Assembly: GCA_964501945.1 (NCBI GenBank)
Contig: CAZCTY010000039.1
Coordinates: forward strand, 1-7,216
Reading direction: 5' to 3'
Length of the DNA stretch: 7,216 nt
DNA from: 21-14-0-10-32-9 sp964501945
GTDB taxonomy: Archaea; Nanobdellota; Nanobdellia; Woesearchaeales; 21-14-0-10-32-9
A program made the position numbers and the translations under genes. This document shows, in pieces, positions 1 through 5,459 of this stretch; positions within the stretch are counted from its first letter, which is position 1, and each line of letters opens with the position of its first letter. The notes beneath the pieces are model-generated. The model was not told the DNA's origin, made no database searches, and worked only from the letters and a program-made list of their open reading frames with translations.

Positions 1-332
1 TGTAGCATGTTTGGTAATTCTTTTAGTGCTTTGTTTAGTTCTTGTTCTTTTTTTGTTCGCATCTCTTCTAATTCTTTTAGTTTTTGTGGTATTTTTTTCG
101 CTTCCTCAAGTATTGGTTTTATATCTTCTCCGTTTTTCTTTGCTTCATTTATTTTTTTGCTTGTTGTATTTCTCTCTCGTCTAAGATTGTCTTCTTCGTG
201 TTTTATTTGTCTCCATTCCTCGTCTAGTTTTATTATGTCGTGGTATAGTTGTATTTTTTCTGGTTGTTTTCGTCTCTTGAGGTTTTTTAGGACTTCTTCT
301 GGTTTTTCTCTTATTAGTTTTATATCGAACAT
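1..332 (-). CDS. serS: Seryl-tRNA synthetase, N-terminal part (cut by left window edge)
   Basis: The 110 visible residues match the N-terminal tRNA-binding arm of class II seryl-tRNA synthetase, the cytosolic enzyme that charges tRNA-Ser with serine. The protein opens with MFDIKLIREKPEEV, the usual start of bacterial-type SerRS. It continues through the charged antiparallel coiled coil: helix 1 around residues 30-66 with LDEEW and RRERN, a turn at KKNGEDI (66-72), and helix 2 around 73-105. It ends at LPNML, where the family has LPN followed by the catalytic domain. The catalytic domain and motifs 1-3 lie beyond the left edge, so completeness cannot be judged. The start at 332 is supported by a TATA box about 27 bases upstream, implying a leaderless message. 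The gene is divergent from the zinc-ribbon gene at 442. Translation was done by hand from the reverse complement. The open frame on the opposite strand here is a shadow. Confidence 0.93.
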   Translation of the reverse strand, partial: MFDIKLIREKPEEVLKNLKRRKQPEKIQLYHDIIKLDEEWRQIKHEEDNLRRERNTTSKKINEAKKNGEDIKPILEEAKKIPQKLKELEEMRTKKEQELNKALKELPNML

Positions 333-353
333 GTTTTTATAAGAAGTGTTTTG

Positions 354-363
354 ATTATAAAAA
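354..363 (-). promoter_or_regulatory. Putative TATA box for serS
   Basis: On the minus strand this reads TTTTTATAAT. It is centred about 27 bases upstream of the serS ATG, so transcription would start at or next to the start codon. No Shine-Dalgarno sequence lies between, which agrees with a leaderless transcript. Prediction from spacing and composition only. Confidence 0.55.
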
Positions 364-404
364 GGTTATGTTGTTTTTTTGTGTTTTTACTCTTTGTTGG
401 TATA

Positions 405-418
405 GGAAAGTATAAATA
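405..418 (+). promoter_or_regulatory. Putative BRE/TATA promoter for the zinc-ribbon membrane protein
   Basis: The plus strand reads GGAAAG (purine-rich, BRE-like, 405-410) followed by TATAAATA (411-418). The centre of the TATA element is about 28 bases before the ATG at 442, the spacing expected for a leaderless archaeal transcript. The in-frame ATG at 418 overlaps the box itself and so is unlikely to be on the mRNA. Confidence 0.65.
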
Positions 419-441
419 TGTGTTTTTTTTATTTGTTTTTT

Positions 442-804
442 ATGAAGATTCATGGCGCTGTTTATGTTGTTCTTGGTTTGTTGATGGCTTTGTATGCTAG
501 GTTTATTGGTAGGCAGGTTGATAGTGGCGCGATGGTTTTATTTTTTTGGATCGGTATTGGTTTTGTTGTTTTTGGTGTCTTTAGGTTAATTATTAATTAT
601 GTTATGTCTGATAAAGCTGATAAGGCCGAGAAATCTAAAACTGAGAATTCTAAGTTAGATGTTTTGAAAAAAGAAAAGCAAGCTTTTGAAAATTCAAGTA
701 ATAATAGTTATTCTAGTCAAATAATTAGTTGTTCTAGGTGCGGGACTCGTCATTATTCTAATAGTAATTTTTGTCATATGTGTGGTCTTTCTTTGAAAAA
801 ATAG
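442..804 (+). CDS. Small two-helix membrane protein with C-terminal zinc ribbon, function unknown
   Basis: A 120-residue protein I cannot assign to a named family. Two hydrophobic segments are visible, about residues 5-22 (AVYVVLGLLMALYARFIG) and 30-54 (GAMVLFFWIGIGFVVFGVF onward). A polar K/E/S/N-rich linker (55-93) follows, then four cysteines in a C-x2-C-x10-C-x2-C pattern: C97, C100, C111 and C114 (CSRCGTRHYSNSNFCHMCG). This is a typical rubredoxin-like zinc ribbon that should bind one Zn ion; positive residues flank the helices and the ribbon is probably cytoplasmic. Such membrane-tethered ribbons are common in archaea and are mostly uncharacterised. I chose the ATG at 442 rather than the one at 418 because the TATA box covers 418 and sits 28 bases before 442. 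The gene is divergent from serS and convergent with rfcS. Confidence 0.8.
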   Translation: MKIHGAVYVVLGLLMALYARFIGRQVDSGAMVLFFWIGIGFVVFGVFRLIINYVMSDKADKAEKSKTENSKLDVLKKEKQAFENSSNNSYSSQIISCSRCGTRHYSNSNFCHMCGLSLKK

Positions 805-822
805 TTTTCTTTATTTTTTTTT
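805..822 (+). terminator. T-rich terminator after the zinc-ribbon gene
   Basis: Directly after the TAG stop there are 18 bases made of T except for one C and one A, ending in nine T's. There is no clear hairpin. Archaeal RNA polymerase terminates at such T-runs on the non-template strand. The tract separates this gene from the convergent rfcS, which ends at 836. Confidence 0.6.
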
Positions 823-835
823 AGAAATATTTTTT

Positions 836-1801
836 TTAGTCGTGTAGCATGAATTCTGCGAGTAGTGCTTCTAGTTGTATGTATTCATCGCTTCCCTCTA
901 TCATTCTAAATTCTGCTTCTCCGCATGCTTTTATCATTTCTAGTTTTGATTGGTTTTTTATGTTTGTGTTCCATATCTCTCTTTGTATTTGTTTTATTAC
1001 ATCTATTCCCGATAGTCCTTGTTTTATCATTGTCTCGAGTAGTAGTTTTTTTGCTTCTTTGAAGTTTTTTTGTGTGCATAGTTCTATTATTTGTCTTATG
1101 TCTTTTGGTTCTGCGAAGCTTGCTACTGAGTATATGCTCTCTTGGTCTATGTTTTTGTTGAAGGATGCTGTGCTTTGCATTAGGTTTTCTAGTTTTCTAC
1201 AATCCCCTCCTGATACTTGGTATAATGCTTCTTTTGCATCTTGTGTTATTTGTAGGTTTTCTTTTTTTGCTATGTTATCAATTATTGTCATTATATCTTC
1301 TTTTGGTAGTGGTTTGAATTTGAATACTGCGCATCTGCTCTGTATCGGGTCTAGTATTTTGCTGCTGTAGTTGCATGATAGTATGAATCTTGTTGTTTGT
1401 GTGTAGTTTTCCATTGTTCTTCTTAGTGCTTGTTGTGCTTCTCTTGTGAGTGCGTCTGATTCGTCTAAGTATATTATTTTAAATGGTGCATCTCCTATGC
1501 TTCGTGTTCTTGCAAAGTCTTTTACTTTTTGTCTTATTATATCTATTCCTCTCTCATCTGATGCGTTTAATTCTAGGAAATTTTCTCTCCATTGTTCGCC
1601 GAATAGTTTTTTTACTATGACTAATGCAAGTGTTGTTTTTCCTACTCCTGCTGGGCCTGAGAATAATAAGTGCGGCATATTTTTGGTTTTGACAAATGAT
1701 TCTACTCTCTCAACTATTGGTTTTTGTCCTTTTATCTCTGAGAATTCTTGTGGTCTGTATTTCTCTGTCCATATATTGTTTTCTAATGTTTTTTGTTCCA
1801 T
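836..1801 (-). CDS. rfcS: Replication factor C small subunit (sliding-clamp loader ATPase)
   Basis: This is the archaeal RFC small subunit, an AAA+ ATPase that with the large subunit loads the PCNA clamp onto primed DNA. With the start at 1801 it has 321 residues, normal for the family. Visible motifs in order: WTEKYRP (11-17), Walker A GPAGVGKTT (49-57), Walker B IIYLDESDAL (109-118, D113/E114), sensor-1 asparagine in LSCNY (N144), the arginine-finger SRC motif (155-157), and the sensor-2 region GGDCRKLENL (198-207). A helical C-terminal collar domain follows from about 235. All catalytic residues are present and there is no intein. A longer frame begins at 1885 (28 extra residues), but family alignment and the TATA box 28 bases before 1801 favour the shorter protein. 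It lies downstream of the lipoprotein cluster on the same strand, separated by a terminator and its own promoter, so it is probably independent of that cluster. Confidence 0.95.
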   Translation of the reverse strand: MEQKTLENNIWTEKYRPQEFSEIKGQKPIVERVESFVKTKNMPHLLFSGPAGVGKTTLALVIVKKLFGEQWRENFLELNASDERGIDIIRQKVKDFARTRSIGDAPFKIIYLDESDALTREAQQALRRTMENYTQTTRFILSCNYSSKILDPIQSRCAVFKFKPLPKEDIMTIIDNIAKKENLQITQDAKEALYQVSGGDCRKLENLMQSTASFNKNIDQESIYSVASFAEPKDIRQIIELCTQKNFKEAKKLLLETMIKQGLSGIDVIKQIQREIWNTNIKNQSKLEMIKACGEAEFRMIEGSDEYIQLEALLAEFMLHD

Positions 1802-1822
1802 TTTTTTGTAAGTAAAGAAGTT

Positions 1823-1834
1823 GTTTTTATATAG
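1823..1834 (-). promoter_or_regulatory. Putative TATA box for rfcS
   Basis: On the minus strand this reads CTATATAAAAAC, preceded by a purine-rich AAAAA stretch that could serve as BRE. It is centred about 28 bases upstream of the ATG at 1801. The match to archaeal TATA consensus is good and the spacing predicts a leaderless mRNA starting at the shorter RfcS start. Confidence 0.65.
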
Positions 1835-1898
1835 TTTTTGTAGTCTTTTTTTATCAGAGAATATTTTTATGTTTAGTTCATTCATATTTTTTTATAAG

Positions 1899-1920
1899 AA
1901 AAAAAGAAAAAAAGAAAAAA
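1899..1920 (-). terminator. Poly-T terminator closing the lipoprotein cluster
   Basis: Eight bases after the TAA stop of the last lipoprotein gene, the minus strand reads T6-C-T7-C-T7. There is no hairpin before it. This fits intrinsic archaeal termination at U-rich tracts and separates the surface-protein cluster from rfcS. Confidence 0.7.
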
Positions 1921-1928
1921 TGTTTATT

Positions 1929-2882
1929 TTATTCAAAAGATGGTACTACTTCTACTCTTGTATCTGATATTATAGAGTAATCATATCCTAGCGTTACTCT
2001 AAATGTTTCTTCTCTTAAGTTTCTATCTTCAAGTTCTACTGTACAGGATATTTCTCTTGGTTCATTTCCTGTCAAAGTTATAAATCCTGATGAGCTATCT
2101 CCTCCGAGTAATCCTACGCATCTAACTTGGTCTCCTGGGTGTTCTTCAAGTCCTGTAACGCTAACAAATACTCTATCTTCATCTTGTTGTGAAGTGCTGC
2201 ATTCTGTGTCTGGTCTTGATACTTGTCCGCCATCTTTTGCTGTTTGTTTTATTGAAAGTGTTATGGATGTTGCATCTCTTCCTTGTGGTGCTTGTCTTAT
2301 ATTTGTTACTTGTACCGGCGCGCCTGAGTTTGATACTTGTCGTCTTCCGCTAACTTGACATAAATCTCCTGGTCTATCATCATTAAAGTTTTCCTTTACG
2401 CATATGTTTGATACTGCGATTGTTTCGTAGTTGTAGCATGTCTTTGCGCTAAATGTAAATGGTACATTTGTTATTTCTTCTCCTTGGTAGTTGAATCCTT
2501 CAAATATTACTGGTATATCTGGTGGTGAAATAATTGATCCGTCTGGACTTTTTCTCACAGGATATAAATCATCTTCTGGGTGCGCAATTAAATCTTCATT
2601 GGTAACTCCGAATGCACTCGCTGAAAATCCTCTTAGTCTAACAAACACATCTTCTCTTAATACGTGGTGTTCTCCCATATTTGTTAGTTCTACTTGGACT
2701 GTGAATGGTTCTTGTCCCGCATCTGCCACTCTATCAGGTGGCGCGTTTGTTACAAAGCTTGCTTCTACTCCTTTATCTCCTCCAGCGAATCCTGTCGTTG
2801 AGGGTTGTGTTGTTTCTCCTTCGCACGCGCTTAGTACTAGTAAGGCTGTTGCGAGTATTATTAATAATATTTTTTTATTCAT
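1929..2882 (-). CDS. Secreted lipoprotein, paralogue A of the six-cysteine surface family
   Basis: A 317-residue predicted lipoprotein of unrecognised family. The signal peptide is K3-K4, a hydrophobic core at 5-17, then lipobox LSAC with lipidated C20. A T/G-rich linker (21-38) leads to an N-terminal beta-rich domain that starts GVEASFVTNAPP (38-49), has an Ig/CARDB-like strand-turn VELTNMG (64-70), and ends in CYNYETIAVSNIC (149-161). SNSGAPVQVTNI (184-195) then opens a second beta-rich domain that ends GYDYSIISDTRVEV (299-312). Besides C20 there are exactly six cysteines (149, 161, 175, 228, 255, 280), suggesting three extracytoplasmic disulfides. It is the shortest paralogue and has the most degenerate N-x-G motif in domain 2. 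It is last in the cluster, 24 bases after the preceding gene, with a perfect Shine-Dalgarno. Surface location is well supported; its role is unknown. Confidence 0.85.
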   Translation of the reverse strand: MNKKILLIILATALLVLSACEGETTQPSTTGFAGGDKGVEASFVTNAPPDRVADAGQEPFTVQVELTNMGEHHVLREDVFVRLRGFSASAFGVTNEDLIAHPEDDLYPVRKSPDGSIISPPDIPVIFEGFNYQGEEITNVPFTFSAKTCYNYETIAVSNICVKENFNDDRPGDLCQVSGRRQVSNSGAPVQVTNIRQAPQGRDATSITLSIKQTAKDGGQVSRPDTECSTSQQDEDRVFVSVTGLEEHPGDQVRCVGLLGGDSSSGFITLTGNEPREISCTVELEDRNLREETFRVTLGYDYSIISDTRVEVVPSFE

Positions 2883-2888
2883 TTTTTT

Positions 2889-2894
2889 ACCTCC
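2889..2894 (-). promoter_or_regulatory. Strong Shine-Dalgarno GGAGGT for lipoprotein A
   Basis: The minus strand reads GGAGGT, then six bases (TAAAAAAA context), then ATG at 2882. It is the only full Shine-Dalgarno in the window, and it sits inside the 24-base gap to the preceding gene. This fixes the start and shows that the gene is translated from an internal position of a polycistronic message. Confidence 0.8.
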
Positions 2895-2906
2895 GATGAG
2901 TATTTT

Positions 2907-4238
2907 TTAATTTAATCTTCTAACTGTAAGTGTTCTTCTCATATTCTCTTCGTATCCGTACCATAATTCCATTCTAAGTGGCGCGGAATACGCTGTTGAT
3001 ATATGGTCTGTTCCTGCTAAATGGTATCTGCATGTTATTCTTCCTTCTTGTGTTCTCGGATCTAGGTTAACTCTAAATGTTGTTGAGCAATCTAGCGGTC
3101 TGTTCTCTAAATGCATATGTCCTACATAAACCACATTTTTCATTCCCGGCCTCACTGTTGCTGGGAAGTATGGACTGCAATACTCTAAGTATCCTACATC
3201 CCACACATCTCCTGGGCCTACGTTTCTTATGCTTGCTTGTATTATTACTTCGCTTCCTGTGTTCTCTGATCTTAAATTTGTTAGTGCTACTGGCGCGCCT
3301 TGGCTCCCCGTCCACGAATATGTGCGGTCATCGCATACTTTTCGCTCGTCTGAGTGTGGTTCTGGGTCTATGCATATCATTGGACTTACAAATGTTGTGT
3401 ATGCGTAGCAAGTTCTTATGTTATAGTTTATATCATAAAAGTCTTGTCCTGCTGGCCACGGACCTATTAGTTGTAATCTAAATGTTTTATAGTCTATTTC
3501 TCCTCCTGGGAAGGTTGGGTTATCTCCTTGTAGGTAAAATGACATTCCTCCAAATGATTCAAAGTCTAATCCTGCAACTATCATCATTAGTGATCTTCCA
3601 AATCTTATCAGGCCAAAATCTGCGCCTAAATTAAATTGTGTCATTTCCCCATCTACCCACTCAAGGCCTAGTTCTATTCCTCTCTCTTGTAGTGTTCTAA
3701 GCCATGGAGCGCTATCTCCAAATCTTTCTGCGAGGAAATCAAATCCTACATTTAGTCTTGTTCTATCTCCGAATCTTCCTACATCTACTCCGTAGCAATT
3801 TGCCATGAAGTTCCAAGTTGATATATCGCTTAAATCTCCTATATTAAAAAAATCTAAGTAGCAGTGTTGTCTTGTTCTTGGCACTCTTACCGGCCTCTCT
3901 CCTGCCTCATCTATTCTTGTTATTAGGAATGATTCACTGCTAAATCCTGATAAAAATACTGCGCCATATGAATCTGATGGTCCGTCGTTTCTAAGTCTTA
4001 TGTTAAAGTCTACTGAATTTGCTTCTGGCTCGCCGATATCTGATGATCTGTAATATAGTATTTGTGGGGGTCTATCTAGCATTGTTAGAACTCCTCTTGT
4101 TCCTTGATAATATGAACATAAATCTCCTTCTGAGCACCCTCTATTTCTGCCATAATATGATCCTCCGCATGCTGTTAGAAGTAGTAGGGAAAACATTAGT
4201 GTTATGATGATTATCTTATTTATACTCTCTTTTTTCAC
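2907..4238 (-). CDS. Secreted lipoprotein, paralogue B, with a large internal insertion
   Basis: A 443-residue predicted lipoprotein, family unrecognised. It starts with GTG; an in-frame TAA lies two codons upstream and no other start keeps the signal peptide. Signal core 9-21, lipobox LTAC with C24. The N-terminal beta domain has YQGTRGVLTMLDRPP (44-58) and IRLRNDG (80-86). It is then interrupted by an extra segment (about 125-260) with three RFG repeats (155, 172, 212), many G/F/D residues, and hydrophobic stretch LMMIVAGLDF (217-226). The shared core resumes with CYAYTTFVSPMIC (277-289), GSQGAPVALTNL (311-322), IRNVGPGDVW (337-346) and final strands around YGY (427-429). The six family cysteines are 277, 289, 302, 354, 384 and 403. 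Extra cysteines 35, 41, 126 and 148 are private and may form two more disulfides. It lies between paralogues A and C on the same strand. Function unknown. Confidence 0.84.
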   Translation of the reverse strand: MKKESINKIIIITLMFSLLLLTACGGSYYGRNRGCSEGDLCSYYQGTRGVLTMLDRPPQILYYRSSDIGEPEANSVDFNIRLRNDGPSDSYGAVFLSGFSSESFLITRIDEAGERPVRVPRTRQHCYLDFFNIGDLSDISTWNFMANCYGVDVGRFGDRTRLNVGFDFLAERFGDSAPWLRTLQERGIELGLEWVDGEMTQFNLGADFGLIRFGRSLMMIVAGLDFESFGGMSFYLQGDNPTFPGGEIDYKTFRLQLIGPWPAGQDFYDINYNIRTCYAYTTFVSPMICIDPEPHSDERKVCDDRTYSWTGSQGAPVALTNLRSENTGSEVIIQASIRNVGPGDVWDVGYLEYCSPYFPATVRPGMKNVVYVGHMHLENRPLDCSTTFRVNLDPRTQEGRITCRYHLAGTDHISTAYSAPLRMELWYGYEENMRRTLTVRRLN

Positions 4239-4247
4239 TCTTTTTTA

Positions 4248-4252
4248 CACCC
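4248..4252 (-). promoter_or_regulatory. Weak Shine-Dalgarno GGGTG before the GTG start of lipoprotein B
   Basis: GGGTG on the minus strand, nine bases before the GTG at 4238, shares GGTG with the archaeal anti-Shine-Dalgarno complement. It is a weak site, but it is the only candidate and it supports the non-ATG start. Confidence 0.35.
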
Positions 4253-4278
4253 GTTTATATGTTGTTTTAACACGATTA

Positions 4279-4287
4279 ATATATAAA
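4279..4287 (-). promoter_or_regulatory. Possible internal promoter between lipoproteins C and B
   Basis: The 92-base gap 4239-4330 is the longest in the cluster and holds several TATA-like strings on the minus strand. The best is TTTATATAT here, which would start RNA near 4258 and leave a leader of about 20 bases containing the weak Shine-Dalgarno. Other AT boxes lie at 4253-4262 (too close to the start) and 4293-4304. No T-run terminator follows lipoprotein C, so read-through is also possible and B and A may be driven by both routes. Confidence 0.4.
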
Positions 4288-4330
4288 TGTTGCTTTTTAT
4301 AAGCTCGTAATTTTAATAATTTGTTTGTTT

Positions 4331-5455
4331 TTATGTTGATCTTCTTATTCTCACTTGTTGTGTTTTTGATTCTCGGTAGTGGTATTCAAATTCTACATCT
4401 AATGGTACTTGTATGTTTTGTCTTAGGTATCCTGTTTGTTCTGGGTTTAGTCTGCATGTTATAAAATCTGATGGGTTTGCCAGGTTTAATAGTTCTTTAT
4501 TGCAATCCATTGGGAGTCCGTCTAGGTTTGCTTTTGTTAATTTTATTTTGTTGTGTTCTCTAAATTCAAATGAATGGTCTCTAAACGCGCATAGGTTCAC
4601 TGTATCCACATTTTCTGTAGTTGTAAATACATCTCCTCGTCCTACATTTCTTGCGTAGATTCTTATTACTGGTTCTACTAATATTAATCTCTCTGTTGTA
4701 ACATCTCTGTTTAACTCTCCTAGGTTTCCTTCATCATCATATCCCGGACTGTGCGCGGGTCCGCTTGGATCCATTCTCTCTCCGTCTTCTGTGTATACTG
4801 GTATTTCTAGTGGTTGTGAGGGGTCTGTTTCTACAAAGCCCATTGGTAGCATGTCTACTTCTATTTTATTCACTGCTATTGGCGCTCCTTGGTTTGAGTG
4901 AGTATAAGTCCCTCTGTTTCTACATATTGGGTCTGTGTCTACTTCGTATACATCTGTGTCTAAGCAGATCATCTCTGAGAAGAATGTTTTGTAGTTATAG
5001 CATGCTACTAATTCTAAATTTGTTATTGGTGATTCTCTTGTGCCTGGTATATCTTTTGATATTAGTTTTGTAAATGGTAGTATTATTTTTTCTCCTTCTG
5101 GCCATGATGATGATTTTCCTTCAAGTACATTAAATACGCCGTCAGGGTTTCTTGCTAAGTAAAAATTTGTATCTGAGTGGTCTAATTCAAAGTATATTGG
5201 GTCATATCTTAAATTTACTACTGTATCTCCCGAGGGTATTGTGTATGCTCCTCTATTCCATACCTCTATCATCACCGGGGCTTCTGTGTTTTCTATTATC
5301 TCTGTTGGTGGAGCATTATTAACGAAATCTATTTCTACGCCTCTAGTTCCTCTGTATACATTTGTTATTCCATGTCTTTGGTCGCATCCTTGTAGAACTA
5401 AAAATGATAGGATAAGTAACATTATTATTTTTATTTTTATTTTTTTATTTTTCAT
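4331..5455 (-). CDS. Secreted lipoprotein, paralogue C of the six-cysteine surface family
   Basis: A 374-residue predicted lipoprotein, family unrecognised. A lysine-rich n-region (K2-K9), hydrophobic core 10-21 and lipobox LQGC (C24) mark export and lipidation. The N-terminal beta domain opens YRGTRGVEIDFVNNAPP (34-50), has IEVWNRG (63-69), and ends CYNYKTFFSEMIC (152-164). SNQGAPIAVNKIEV (187-200) starts domain 2, which holds YARNVGRGDVF (267-277) and ends with EYHY (357-360) and QQVRIRR. The six family cysteines are 152, 164, 178, 289, 318 and 334. An acidic proline-rich insertion (about 203-253) lengthens the C3-C4 spacing to 111 residues against 52-53 in the paralogues. The ATG lies only 4 bases after the stop of the membrane-protein gene and has no Shine-Dalgarno, so translation is probably coupled. 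Role unknown. Confidence 0.85.
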   Translation of the reverse strand: MKNKKIKIKIIMLLILSFLVLQGCDQRHGITNVYRGTRGVEIDFVNNAPPTEIIENTEAPVMIEVWNRGAYTIPSGDTVVNLRYDPIYFELDHSDTNFYLARNPDGVFNVLEGKSSSWPEGEKIILPFTKLISKDIPGTRESPITNLELVACYNYKTFFSEMICLDTDVYEVDTDPICRNRGTYTHSNQGAPIAVNKIEVDMLPMGFVETDPSQPLEIPVYTEDGERMDPSGPAHSPGYDDEGNLGELNRDVTTERLILVEPVIRIYARNVGRGDVFTTTENVDTVNLCAFRDHSFEFREHNKIKLTKANLDGLPMDCNKELLNLANPSDFITCRLNPEQTGYLRQNIQVPLDVEFEYHYRESKTQQVRIRRST

Positions 5456-5459
5456 TTTT

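Noticed and set aside
7..342. Plus-strand open frame of 111 codons rich in S and F
   Set aside because: It is antisense to the clearly recognisable SerRS N-terminus; its composition is the complement of K/E-rich coding sequence.
418..441. Upstream in-frame ATG giving an 8-residue longer zinc-ribbon protein
   Set aside because: The ATG overlaps the TATA box, so it would lie upstream of the expected transcript start.
849..1811. Two long plus-strand open frames opposite rfcS (173 and 121 codons)
   Set aside because: They are shadows of rfcS. They have no promoter or ribosome site and show the S/F/L-rich composition typical of complement frames.
1883..1898. TATA-like string CTTATAAAAAAATATG on the minus strand
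   Set aside because: It sits only a few bases before the ATG at 1885 and cannot serve a leaderless start there; the box at 1823-1834 fits rfcS better. It could be a secondary promoter with a leader.
2491..3481. Plus-strand open frames opposite lipoproteins A and B (139, 64 and 134 codons)
   Set aside because: They lie antisense to genes supported by signal peptide, lipobox and paralogue conservation; no independent support.
4292..4304. Small inverted repeat GCTT-TTTAT-AAGC between lipoproteins C and B
   Set aside because: The stem is only four pairs and no T-run follows on the transcribed strand, so it is not a convincing terminator.
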